A stretch of 64,000 bases of DNA from an uncultured Prochlorococcus sp. Its GTDB lineage: Bacteria; Cyanobacteriota; Cyanobacteriia; PCC-6307; Cyanobiaceae. The stretch is taken from contig CACNQS010000003.1 in assembly GCA_902622625.1 (NCBI GenBank), positions 22,854-86,853 of the forward strand, read 5' to 3'. The translations under genes and the position numbers were made by a program. How positions within the stretch are numbered: position 1 is the first letter of the stretch; every line of letters starts with the position of its first letter. Below are positions 46,128-55,978 of the stretch, piece after piece. The notes beneath the pieces were generated by a model. That model was not told the origin of the DNA and did no database searches. It worked only from the letters and a program-made list of their open reading frames with translations.

Positions 46128-47666
46128 TCATTGAGACAATGTCTCAAATTTTTGCAGTTTTGCATCTCGATAGTAATGATTCAATATTTGTTCATAAGAG
46201 AATCCTAATTTAGCCATTTCAATTGCTCCTGACTGAGATAAACCTACACCATGACCGAAGCCTCCTCCTCTCAAAAGCCATAAATCATCATTTAATTTAT
46301 TAATAGTAAACAAATTACTAGGTATAAAATTTAATACCCGTCGAATATCATCTTTTAGAAGAACAATTGATTTATTACCTTTGTCCGTTTGTATTTCCAA
46401 TTTTGTCACTCTGCCACTAGATCCACGTTCAATAGAATTTAAATCCAAAACATCTTCATTAATATTTATAAGTTTGTTTTTAATTAACTTTTCTTTAATT
46501 TCAAGACTAGAAATTTTCTTATTCCATCGAAAAAGAGAATGATTACTCCCGTAAAACTGATCTTTATCAAAATCTAAAAAATTATTTAAATCAGATTCAT
46601 TTGTAATTGGAAGATTAAAAATTTTATTTAATGATTTAGAACCATCAATTATTGAATTGAAATAAGAATAATCTTGAATTTGCCAAGACTCTCCTGCAGT
46701 AGCAGATACTCCACCATTAGAACCATGGTAAAAGGCATTTATTGGTTGATTTCCATGAGTGAGAATTAAATTTGAAGTTGCGTCTATAGCTTTTTGTATG
46801 TTTTTATTTGAAATTTTAGAAGGCTTATAAACTTGACATTGAGTGCTTATACATAAATGGTATTTATCCATATGAAATCTGTCAGAATTAAATATTCCCC
46901 AAGTTCTTGCAATAACTGCTTGAGCCTTGAGTGCTTCTAAAGGAGAATTCGGTCCAATTTCATATGGCAAAACACCTGCCAAATAGTCGTCAAATTCAAT
47001 TTTTTGAACTAATGTCCAAGTTCCATATGAATCTTTTAATAAATAAAAGTTTTTACCAAAATTGACTCCATTTATTTTTATTTCCTCTTGCGCGTAAATA
47101 TATATAGGTCCTTCAAGTTTGATAACACTATATTCATTTCTAAGAACCGGAGTAATTTGAAAATTTTTTATTTTTCTGGAAATATTATTTTTTAATTCAA
47201 ACTCTGGCAAATTATGTGCAAAAGGAATCCATACTTCCCAATTTTTAGGGTAAGCAACAGTGGTCTCAAATCCTTTATCTTTAAGTTTTTCTGCTTGTTT
47301 TATTGCTGATTCATAGCTAGCAAAAGGACCAAAAACAATTCTTTCGATTGTTTTTGGATTTTTAATAGGTATATCCACCCAGCTAATATTAATCTGTTTT
47401 GATTTATGTTTGATACCATTGGACGATATCAAGTTTAAAAAACCTTTATCAGTGATAAAATTGATATTCTTTTTTTTTGAAAAACTGTCATTCTCCCCGC
47501 CTAAATATTGCTTCAAACCAATTAAAAAATTGCCTTTTTTAATTTCATTATTGAGTTCAACCTTTTGCAATTCTTCTGCTTTTATACTTAAAGTTAATTT
47601 TGTGTTTATTAATAAAAGAGAAATAAATCCTAAAAATAAATTTAAAAGGGCAAATTTAAGTTTCAT
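46128..47666 (-). CDS. SpoIID/LytB-domain protein
   Basis: FDDYLAGVLPYEIGPNSPLEALKAQAVIARTW, YHGSNGGVSATAGESWQ, LRGGGFGHGVGLSQSGAIEMA; N-terminal signal/TM. Confidence 0.93.
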   Translation of the reverse strand: MKLKFALLNLFLGFISLLLINTKLTLSIKAEELQKVELNNEIKKGNFLIGLKQYLGGENDSFSKKKNINFITDKGFLNLISSNGIKHKSKQINISWVDIPIKNPKTIERIVFGPFASYESAIKQAEKLKDKGFETTVAYPKNWEVWIPFAHNLPEFELKNNISRKIKNFQITPVLRNEYSVIKLEGPIYIYAQEEIKINGVNFGKNFYLLKDSYGTWTLVQKIEFDDYLAGVLPYEIGPNSPLEALKAQAVIARTWGIFNSDRFHMDKYHLCISTQCQVYKPSKISNKNIQKAIDATSNLILTHGNQPINAFYHGSNGGVSATAGESWQIQDYSYFNSIIDGSKSLNKIFNLPITNESDLNNFLDFDKDQFYGSNHSLFRWNKKISSLEIKEKLIKNKLININEDVLDLNSIERGSSGRVTKLEIQTDKGNKSIVLLKDDIRRVLNFIPSNLFTINKLNDDLWLLRGGGFGHGVGLSQSGAIEMAKLGFSYEQILNHYYRDAKLQKFETLSQ

Positions 47667-47757
47667 AAGCTAGAACTTTCCTTATCAATTAAAAACTTTA
47701 ATTTGCACCAATGCGTATAAAGGTTTAGATTATCCTAATTAAACACATTTAACTTAA

Positions 47758-47955
47758 ATGTCTAAACTAAAAACTCGTAAATCAGCTGCTAAAAGATTTA
47801 AAGCTACAGCGACGGGTAAATTCATGAGAAGAAGAGCTTTCCATAACCATTTACTTGATCATAAAAGCTCAAAATTAAAAAGACATCTCTCAACAAAAGC
47901 AGTAGTTGATGAAAGAGATGCTGATAATGTAAGATTAATGATTCCATACGCATAA
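47758..47955 (+). CDS. rpmI: 50S ribosomal protein L35
   Basis: [42 protein letters not shown]. Confidence 0.97.
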
Positions 47956-47986
47956 AGCTTTAACCAATTTTTTTTATTAGATATTC

Positions 47987-48334
47987 ATGGCACGCGTAAA
48001 AAGAGGCAACATAGCCAGAAAAAGAAGAGACAAAATCTTAAATCTTGCAAAAGGTTTTAGAGGCGGCAACAAAAATCTTTTCAGAACCGCAAACCAAAGA
48101 GTGATGAAAGCTCTTTGTAATGCTTATAGGGATAGAAGAAGAAGAAAAAGAGATTTTAGAAGACTTTGGATTTCTAGAATTAACGCATCTGCCAGGATAA
48201 ATGGAACAAACTATAGCAAGTTGATAAATGGAATGAAAAATTCACAAATTATCATTAATAGAAAAATGCTCGCTCAATTAGCTTTAAACGATCCTAAGTG
48301 TTTTGAAAAAATTGTTTCTTCCGTTAACAAGTAA
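47987..48334 (+). CDS. rplT: 50S ribosomal protein L20
   Basis: [27 protein letters not shown]...[21 protein letters not shown]. Confidence 0.98.
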   Translation: MARVKRGNIARKRRDKILNLAKGFRGGNKNLFRTANQRVMKALCNAYRDRRRRKRDFRRLWISRINASARINGTNYSKLINGMKNSQIIINRKMLAQLALNDPKCFEKIVSSVNK

Positions 48335-48369
48335 AAAAAGAATATAATCTAGAAAAGTAAATTTAAATA

Positions 48370-48927
48370 ATGGAAATATCTTCCTTTCAATCTTATTTAA
48401 TAATTCTTTTAGTTGTATTAATAATAATTTCTATTTTTGTATTTAGGCAATTTCTAAAAACAAGAAGTGAAGAATTAAATTTAGTAAAATTCGAGCAAAA
48501 AGGTTTAGATTCTCTCACTCAAGCTTCAGAATTATATGAATTTGGCTCTATTCAGATTAAAAAAAGATTATATCCTGAAGCAACTAAAACTTTTTTAAAA
48601 GCAATTGAAAATTATGAAAATGAACCTGATGAAGCCAAAGCGATAATAAATAATGCTTTGGGATTCACTTATGCTGCTCAAAATGAATTTAAGAAAGCGA
48701 TTAAACACTATAACTCTGCAATAAAATCTCTTCCAGAATATCCTATAGCTCTAAATAACCTCGCATCAGCACAACAGCGTTTACTTGAGTACGACTTAGC
48801 ATATGCAACTTATCAAAAGGTTTTGGTGATAGATCCAAAAAACAAAACAGCAATAAAAAAAAGTAAGGAATTAGAAAAAAGAAACAACTATAAACCTTAT
48901 AAAGGTATTAAAGATAAGGGATTCTAA
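48370..48927 (+). CDS. TPR-repeat protein with N-terminal membrane anchor
   Basis: N-terminal TM; repeats [13 protein letters not shown]..., [61 protein letters not shown]. Confidence 0.87.
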   Translation: MEISSFQSYLIILLVVLIIISIFVFRQFLKTRSEELNLVKFEQKGLDSLTQASELYEFGSIQIKKRLYPEATKTFLKAIENYENEPDEAKAIINNALGFTYAAQNEFKKAIKHYNSAIKSLPEYPIALNNLASAQQRLLEYDLAYATYQKVLVIDPKNKTAIKKSKELEKRNNYKPYKGIKDKGF

Positions 48928-48929
48928 AT

Positions 48930-49724
48930 ATGCAAAATTATTCTTCTTTACTAATTGGTGGAAAACAATTTTCTAGTAGATTAATGGTGGGTACTGGCAA
49001 ATACAAATCTACTCAAGATATGGAAGAAAGTTTGTCAAATTCTGAAACGGAAATTATAACCGTCGCTGTTAGAAGAGTTAAAAATGATCAGACCGGAGAA
49101 AATTTACTCGAAAAGATCAACTGGAAAAAATACTGGATGCTTCCTAATACAGCTGGTTGTGTTAATTCCGATGAGGCAGTAAGAATAGCAATTTTCGGTA
49201 GAGAGCTTGCAAAATTGTCTGGGCAAGAAGAAAATAACTTTGTAAAGTTAGAAGTTATTCCTGACAAAAAGTATTTGCTACCAGATCCAATAGAAACTAT
49301 TAAAGCAGCCGAAATTTTAATAAAAAAGGGTTTTGCTGTACTTCCTTATATCAATGCAGATCCTATTCTTGCAAAAAGATTAGAAGAAATAGGTTGTGCA
49401 ACTGTAATGCCATTGGGCTCGCCTATAGGCTCTGGGCAAGGTTTATTAAATTTATCAAATATAGGAATAATTATTGAGAATGCAAAAGTACCAGTAATAA
49501 TTGACGCAGGAATTGGTGTACCTAGTGAAGCTTCTCAAGCTATGGAAATTGGAGCGGATGGTGTCTTAATCAATAGTGCAATAGCACAAGCTGAAAATCC
49601 TCCTCTAATGGCTCAAGCGATAAATTATGGTGTGAAAGCTGGCAGGCAAGCTTTTCTGGCAGGAAGAATTAAAAAACAAGACTTTGCAGTAGCAAGTTCA
49701 CCGGAAAAAAACATATCTATATAA
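48930..49724 (+). CDS. thiG: Thiazole synthase
   Basis: [73 protein letters not shown]. Confidence 0.97.
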   Translation: MQNYSSLLIGGKQFSSRLMVGTGKYKSTQDMEESLSNSETEIITVAVRRVKNDQTGENLLEKINWKKYWMLPNTAGCVNSDEAVRIAIFGRELAKLSGQEENNFVKLEVIPDKKYLLPDPIETIKAAEILIKKGFAVLPYINADPILAKRLEEIGCATVMPLGSPIGSGQGLLNLSNIGIIIENAKVPVIIDAGIGVPSEASQAMEIGADGVLINSAIAQAENPPLMAQAINYGVKAGRQAFLAGRIKKQDFAVASSPEKNISI

Positions 49725-49886
49725 TTCTCTTTATTGAGCAAAGTTTAAAAAGAGAAAAATTTGTTCATTTGTTTATCTTATTAAGAAAGAAGTTTTGAAA
49801 CTATTTACAATATTTTTTCGCAAATTGGAAGCTCACTGTAGTAATTTAATAAATATATGATAAATCTATTAATTCTGGAGTTCTGA

Positions 49887-51080
49887 GTGAAAGTTATTGT
49901 TCTAGGTGGAGATGGTTTTTGCGGTTGGCCTTGTGCGGTGAATTTAGCAGAGCAAAATCATGATGTAATTATTGTAGACAATTTAAGTCGTAGAAAAATT
50001 GATATTGATCTAGAGGTAGAATCTTTAACTCCAATTACTTCGATAACAGAACGACTTTCTGCATGGGAAGAAATTGGAGGCAAGCCTATGAGATTTCTTA
50101 ACATGGATATCTCAAAACAATATCAAAAATTACTAAACTTGCTCATTGATGAAAAGCCAGATTCTGTGATCCATTTTGCAGAACAAAGAGCAGCACCTTA
50201 CTCTATGAAATCTAGTTTTACCAAAAGATATACAGTAGATAATAATGTTAATGGCACCCACAACCTTCTTGCTGCAATAGTAGAGAGTAATTTAGATATT
50301 CATGTTGTACATTTAGGAACAATGGGAGTTTACGGATATGGATCACAAAGAGGTGCAACAATTCCAGAAGGTTATCTAAAAGTTGAAGTTCCACAACCTG
50401 ATGGAAGCCGCTTTGAAGAAGAAATATTACACCCTGCAAGTCCAGGAAGTGTTTACCATATGACTAAAACTTTAGATCAATTATTATTTCTTTACTACAA
50501 CAAAAATGACCTTGTAAGAATTACTGATCTACACCAAGGCATTGTTTGGGGAACAAATACAGACGCAACTTTAAAAGATCCTAGATTAACAAACCGATTT
50601 GACTATGACGGAGATTATGGAACTGTACTAAACAGATTTCTAATGCAAGCTGCAATTGGATATCCATTAAGTGTTCATGGGACAGGAGGGCAAACAAGAG
50701 CCTTTATTCACATAAAAGACTCTGTAAAATGTGTACAACTTGCTCTTGAAAATCCTCCAAAACCTGGAGAAAGAGTTAAGATTTTTAATCAAATGACTGA
50801 AAGTCATCAAGTTGGAGAATTAGCTAAAAAAGTTGCGTCTCTAACAGGTGCTGATATTAATTATTTACCAAATCCAAGGAATGAAGCGGTTGAAAATGAT
50901 CTAATTGTTGATAATAAATGCTTTATAGAATTAGGTTTAAACCCAACGACTCTTGATAATGGTTTATTAGAAGAAGTTGTTGAAGTCGCTAAAAAATACT
51001 CCAATAGATGTGATCTTAAGCGAATACCTTGTGTTTCATCCTGGACTAAAAAACAAGCTGAGGCTATAAAGACTAATTAA
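49887..51080 (+). CDS. sqdB: UDP-sulfoquinovose synthase
   Basis: VLGGDGFCGWPCAVNLAEQNHDVIIVDNLSRRKID, HFAEQRAAPYSMK, VYHMTKTLDQLLFLYY; GTG start. Confidence 0.97.
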   Translation: MKVIVLGGDGFCGWPCAVNLAEQNHDVIIVDNLSRRKIDIDLEVESLTPITSITERLSAWEEIGGKPMRFLNMDISKQYQKLLNLLIDEKPDSVIHFAEQRAAPYSMKSSFTKRYTVDNNVNGTHNLLAAIVESNLDIHVVHLGTMGVYGYGSQRGATIPEGYLKVEVPQPDGSRFEEEILHPASPGSVYHMTKTLDQLLFLYYNKNDLVRITDLHQGIVWGTNTDATLKDPRLTNRFDYDGDYGTVLNRFLMQAAIGYPLSVHGTGGQTRAFIHIKDSVKCVQLALENPPKPGERVKIFNQMTESHQVGELAKKVASLTGADINYLPNPRNEAVENDLIVDNKCFIELGLNPTTLDNGLLEEVVEVAKKYSNRCDLKRIPCVSSWTKKQAEAIKTN

Positions 51081-51107
51081 AATTTCTGAAATAATTACCT
51101 TAAGAAA

Positions 51108-52241
51108 GTGAAAATTGCGTTGTTTACTGAAACTTTTTTACCTAAAGTTGACGGCATCGTCACAAGACTGACTAAAACGATTGAATTTTTAATAAAAAAT
51201 GGTAATGAAGTTTTAATTTTTTGTCCAGAAGGGTGTCCAGAATCATATATGGGCGCAACTGTAGTTGGAGTTGCTGCGATGCCATTACCCTTATACCCAG
51301 AGTTGAAGCTTGGTCTACCAGGCCCTGCAGTATCAGATAAGTTAGAAAAATTTAACCCAGATTTGATACATGTTGTTAATCCAGCTGTACTTGGCTTAGG
51401 TGGCATATGGTTGGCGAAAACTAATAATATTCCTTTAATTGCCAGTTACCATACTCATCTTCCGAAATATCTAGAACATTACGGCATGGGTATGTTAGAG
51501 CCACTTTTGTGGGAATTACTTAAAGCAGCACATAATCAAGCCTTATTAAATTTATGTACATCCACCGCTATGGTAAATGAATTAAAAGATAAAGGTATTC
51601 AAAGGACTGCTCTATGGCAAAGGGGAGTAGATACTTGCAGTTTCCGCCCTGATTTGAGAAATGAAAAAATGAGAAAAAAATTATTTGGTGAATATAACGA
51701 CGCTAAGTACTTATTAATTTATGTAGGGAGATTATCCGCAGAAAAACAAATTGAGAGAATTAAACCAGTCTTAGACAGTATCCCTAATGCTTGCCTAGCA
51801 CTTGTAGGTGACGGACCATACAGAAACCAGCTTGAAAAAATCTTCGAAAATACAAAGACTAATTTCATAGGATATTTATCTGGCGATGAACTTGCTAGCG
51901 CTTATGCCTCTGGAGATATATTTTTATTTCCATCTAGTACAGAAACACTTGGGCTAGTTTTACTGGAAGCAATGGCAGCAGGATGTCCGGTTATCGGAGC
52001 CAACAAGGGGGGGATTCCAGATATTATTAGCGATGGGATTAATGGTTGTTTATATGATCCTGATGAAAAAGATAATGGAGAACAGAGTTTGATTGCAGCG
52101 ACAAAAAAAATTCTAGAGAATGAAGATAAGAGAGAAGTTATGAGGAAAGAGGCACGAAACGAAGCAGAAAAATGGGATTGGAATCAGGCAACATTACAAC
52201 TGCAGAATTATTATGCAGATACTCTTAAAGAAATAGATTAA
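51108..52241 (+). CDS. sqdX: Sulfoquinovosyltransferase-like glycosyltransferase family 4
   Basis: ALFTETFLPKVDGIVTRL, WQRGVDTCSFRPDLR, FPSSTETLGLVLLEAMAAGCPVIGANKGGIPDI; immediately follows sqdB; GTG start. Confidence 0.95.
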   Translation: MKIALFTETFLPKVDGIVTRLTKTIEFLIKNGNEVLIFCPEGCPESYMGATVVGVAAMPLPLYPELKLGLPGPAVSDKLEKFNPDLIHVVNPAVLGLGGIWLAKTNNIPLIASYHTHLPKYLEHYGMGMLEPLLWELLKAAHNQALLNLCTSTAMVNELKDKGIQRTALWQRGVDTCSFRPDLRNEKMRKKLFGEYNDAKYLLIYVGRLSAEKQIERIKPVLDSIPNACLALVGDGPYRNQLEKIFENTKTNFIGYLSGDELASAYASGDIFLFPSSTETLGLVLLEAMAAGCPVIGANKGGIPDIISDGINGCLYDPDEKDNGEQSLIAATKKILENEDKREVMRKEARNEAEKWDWNQATLQLQNYYADTLKEID

Positions 52242-52253
52242 GCAAAATCTTAG

Positions 52254-52502
52254 TTATGCTACGTGTGGAGGTGTAGGACTGCTATACGAACTTAAAGGAA
52301 GTATTAGAGTTGCTATATTTTGACTCTTTTCAGGCCTTTTTTTCTTTGAAAATTTTTTACCAAAAGGTACTCTTATGACGTTAGTTCCCTCAATAGAACA
52401 AATGTTGGAATTTTCCGCTGAAAAATTATTGAAAAAATTTGGTAAATCGACATTTTTAACTGGCAGATGCTTAACATTACCAGATTTAAAATCGTTGGTC
52501 AT
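52254..52502 (-). CDS. Small hypothetical protein
   Basis: 82 aa ORF, ATG start, basic/Pro-containing C-terminus; fills the sqdX-gcvP gap but overlaps an opposite-strand ORF. Confidence 0.45.
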   Translation of the reverse strand: MTNDFKSGNVKHLPVKNVDLPNFFNNFSAENSNICSIEGTNVIRVPFGKKFSKKKRPEKSQNIATLILPLSSYSSPTPPHVA

Positions 52503-52631
52503 AGCTTCAAATACCCCAAAAAATTTGATGCTTGAATATCTTAATAAAAAAATTTAAAAAAATTCTATAAGAAAATATTAAATTTTTATTCTCACTGATA
52601 ATAACTAAGTAAATACAAGGACGCTAGTCCT

Positions 52632-55541
52632 TTAAGCACATTTTTTTTCTTCGAAAGTCTCTCCTTGATTTACATTGCAAGAGCAAATTAAATTGCGATC
52701 CCCATATGCATTATCGATCCTAGAAACTGAAGACCAAAACTTAATAGATGTTTGTGTTTTATAAGGAAAAGAAGCTTTTTCTTTTGAATAAGGATATTGC
52801 CAATTATCAGCAATTAACTCTTTCAGCGTATGGGGAGCGTTACTTATCACATTATTATTCTTTAATTCAATATTTTTTTCTATTTCACTAATTTCTTCTC
52901 CAATCAAAAGCATAGCCTCACAAAACCTCTCCAATTCAACCAAACTTTCACTTTCAGTAGGCTCTATCATTATCGTTTCTGGAACAGGCCAACTTATAGT
53001 TGGGGCATGAAAACTATAATCTATTAATCGTTTAGCTAAATCATTAACACCCAAACCGGTTTTAGATTTTAAGTCTCTAAAATCTAAAATACATTCATGT
53101 GCTACGAAATTATTTTTTCCTTTATAAAGAATCTTGAATTTATGCTTTAAAGAATGCGCAATATAATTTGCAGATAAAATTGCATGCTCAGTTGCTTTCC
53201 TTAGACCACTAAGACCAGCCATTTTTATGTACATCCAACTTATAGGAAGAATACTTGCACTCCCATGCTTGGCAGCGGATACGTAATTGGAACTATTAGA
53301 TAAATTATTATCCATTAAAGAATGAGTAGGGAGAAATGGGCTTAAAATTTCTGATGCAACAACTGGACCAACTCCTGGACCACCACCTCCATGTGGAATG
53401 CAGAATGTCTTATGTAAGTTCAAATGACAAACATCAATACCATAATTCCCAGGTTTGCATAATCCAACCTGAGCGTTCAAATTTGCTCCATCTAAATAGA
53501 CAAATCCTCCAACAGAGTGAATTAAGTCACATATCTCTCTGATTTGCAATTCAAAAACTCCATGAGTAGAGGGGTAAGTCAACATAAGGGCTCCTATTTG
53601 GTTATCAAATTTCTTAACCTTGATCGACAAATCTTGAAAATCAATATTTCCTTCGTCATCACATTCAACCGTTAAAACATCAAATCCTGCCATAACTGCA
53701 CTAGCAGGATTTGTTCCATGAGCACTTTTAGGAATTAAACATTTTTTTCTTGAAAGTTCACCTTTTGATTCAAAATAAGAATTTATAGCCAATAAACCTG
53801 CGAACTCTCCCTGAGAGCCTGCATTTGGTTGAAAAGAAACTGATTTTAAACCAACAATATCACTTATCCATTTTTCTAAGTCAGATATTATTTTTGAATA
53901 GCCCTTAGTTTGATCTAGTGGAGCAAAAGGATGAATAGAAGATAAATTAGCCCAAGAGACTGGATTTAACTCTGCTGCAGAATTTAATTTCATGGTACAG
54001 CTTCCTAATGGCATCATTCCATCTACCAGAGAAAAATCTTTTTCAGCAAGTCGGAATATATATCTCATTAATTCCGTTTCGCTTTGGTAATTTGTGAATA
54101 TATCCTGCTGCATCCATTCACTAGATCTCAAAGCTAAGCTTTCAAGATGAAATCTTTTATCAAATTTTAAATGCTCTAAATCTTCTTTTTTTTCTATAAG
54201 GTTTGCTATGAAAGTCAAAATATCTTTGATTTCTTTTTCAGTGCTAAGCTCATCTAAAGAGATCCCAAAGCCAGTTGAATTTTCAATAGTTGAACCCAAG
54301 GGCAAAATTCTTAAGTTATACCCATTTTTTTGAGCTTCATTATGGATACTCTGAGAGTGCCTAGAATAAACATCGACACTATCAAATCTAATCCCATCAG
54401 GTATATCAAAACCTAAATCAGCTAAACATGATTCTAGATTTATTCTCAACTCCACTAATCTCTTAGCAATTTGCGTTAATCCAGAAGGTCCATGATAAAT
54501 AGCATAAAAAGATGAGATTATAGCTAACAAAGATTGAGCAGTACAAATGTTACTAGTTGCCTTTTCTCTTCTAATATGTTGCTCTCTTGTTTGCAATGCT
54601 AATCTTAGAGATTTTTCTCCATTTTTAGAGAGAGTTTGCCCAACAATTCTTGCAGGTATCAGCCTTTTATATTTTTCGCTACAGGCAAAATATGCTGCAT
54701 GGGGTCCACCAAAACCAATTGGAACACCAAATCTTTGCATACTACCAACAGCAACATCAACACCAAATTCAGAAATTGGTTTAATTAAAACTTGTGCCAG
54801 TGGATCAATACAGGCCGTTACAATAATTTCTGATCTATGTGCTTGGGATATTAAAAATGTGGGATCAAATAATTGCCCATTTTTACCGGGTAATTGCAAC
54901 AACATTCCAAAAGCATCATCATGATTAGGAAGGTTGCTTTGAACAAAGCGTTTTAAGGATATTCCTAAAGGTTTTGCTCTGGTTTGTAGAACATTAAAAG
55001 TATGATCAAAAACATTTGATTCTACTAAGTACACTTTTGAAGATTTATTTTTTCTTGCCGAAAAGCTCATGGCCATAGCTTCTGCGGCAGCAGTACCCTC
55101 ATCTAACAAAGATGCATTAGCGACAGGGAATCCTGTTAGTTCACAAACAACAGTCTGAAAATTAAATAGAGCTTCTAATCTTCCTTGTGCAATTTCTGCT
55201 TGATATGGAGTATAAGACGTGTACCACCTTGGATTTTCAAAAACATGTCTTTGGATTACTTTAGGCATGTGATTGTCATAATAACCAAGGCCTATTAGTG
55301 ATCTCATTTTAGTATTTTTCTTCGCAATCTCTTCTAATTCATTTAAAGCCTCAATTTCTGAACAACCTTGGGGCAATATTTCTGAAGATTTATCTTTAAG
55401 CTGAATATCTTCAGGAATAACTTGATTTATAAATTGATCAATATTATTAAAACCAAGCTTTTTCAGCATAATTCTTTCATCATTATCTCCTAACCCAAGA
55501 TGCCTATCTATAAATAAATCAGACCCAAATTTGGATGTCAT
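52632..55541 (-). CDS. gcvP: Glycine dehydrogenase (decarboxylating), P protein
   Basis: FIDRHLGLGDNDERIMLKKLG, LIGLGYYDNHMPKVIQRHVFENPRWYTSYTPYQAEIAQGRLEALFNFQ, GSCTMKLNSAAELNPVSW, NLHKTFCIPHGGGGPGVGP. Confidence 0.98.
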   Translation of the reverse strand: MTSKFGSDLFIDRHLGLGDNDERIMLKKLGFNNIDQFINQVIPEDIQLKDKSSEILPQGCSEIEALNELEEIAKKNTKMRSLIGLGYYDNHMPKVIQRHVFENPRWYTSYTPYQAEIAQGRLEALFNFQTVVCELTGFPVANASLLDEGTAAAEAMAMSFSARKNKSSKVYLVESNVFDHTFNVLQTRAKPLGISLKRFVQSNLPNHDDAFGMLLQLPGKNGQLFDPTFLISQAHRSEIIVTACIDPLAQVLIKPISEFGVDVAVGSMQRFGVPIGFGGPHAAYFACSEKYKRLIPARIVGQTLSKNGEKSLRLALQTREQHIRREKATSNICTAQSLLAIISSFYAIYHGPSGLTQIAKRLVELRINLESCLADLGFDIPDGIRFDSVDVYSRHSQSIHNEAQKNGYNLRILPLGSTIENSTGFGISLDELSTEKEIKDILTFIANLIEKKEDLEHLKFDKRFHLESLALRSSEWMQQDIFTNYQSETELMRYIFRLAEKDFSLVDGMMPLGSCTMKLNSAAELNPVSWANLSSIHPFAPLDQTKGYSKIISDLEKWISDIVGLKSVSFQPNAGSQGEFAGLLAINSYFESKGELSRKKCLIPKSAHGTNPASAVMAGFDVLTVECDDEGNIDFQDLSIKVKKFDNQIGALMLTYPSTHGVFELQIREICDLIHSVGGFVYLDGANLNAQVGLCKPGNYGIDVCHLNLHKTFCIPHGGGGPGVGPVVASEILSPFLPTHSLMDNNLSNSSNYVSAAKHGSASILPISWMYIKMAGLSGLRKATEHAILSANYIAHSLKHKFKILYKGKNNFVAHECILDFRDLKSKTGLGVNDLAKRLIDYSFHAPTISWPVPETIMIEPTESESLVELERFCEAMLLIGEEISEIEKNIELKNNNVISNAPHTLKELIADNWQYPYSKEKASFPYKTQTSIKFWSSVSRIDNAYGDRNLICSCNVNQGETFEEKKCA

Positions 55542-55586
55542 ATTAAAATATTTTTCTTTAAAATAGCTCTTTTTATAAAGTTTTGC

Positions 55587-55976
55587 TTATTTTGGTACAA
55601 CCTTTGATTGATATTCCTCAGAAGTCATCAAATCAGCAAATGATGCTTTTGATTCTGGTTTCAAAATGACTAACCAACCGTCTCCGATAGGATCATTCTG
55701 TAAAAGCTCAGGATTATCAATAACACTTTCATTTACAGATACTATTTGCCCTGAAAAAGGCAAATAGACTTCCTCAACGGCCTTAACTGATTCAATTGTT
55801 CCAAAAGTCTCACCTTTCTCTAAGGTCGCCCCTTGATTGGTTAATTCAACAAAAACAATATCTCCTAATTGATCTATAGCAAATTCACTAACTCCAATTT
55901 TTAACAATCCATTTTCTTCCAAGACATATTCATGAGTATCAGCATAGATCAGGTTGTCTGGAAACTGGTAAGACAT
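55587..55976 (-). CDS. gcvH: Glycine cleavage system H protein
   Basis: THEYVLEENGLLKIGVSEFAIDQLGDIVFVELTNQGATLEKGETFGTIESVKAVEEVYLPFSG, lipoyl-Lys motif. Confidence 0.97.
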   Translation of the reverse strand: MSYQFPDNLIYADTHEYVLEENGLLKIGVSEFAIDQLGDIVFVELTNQGATLEKGETFGTIESVKAVEEVYLPFSGQIVSVNESVIDNPELLQNDPIGDGWLVILKPESKASFADLMTSEEYQSKVVPK

Positions 55977-55978
55977 GA

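Noticed and set aside
49725-49756. TTCTCTTT...AAAGAGAA inverted repeat after thiG
   Set aside because: A/T-biased stem with a long loop and no U-tract; could easily be chance in AT-rich DNA.
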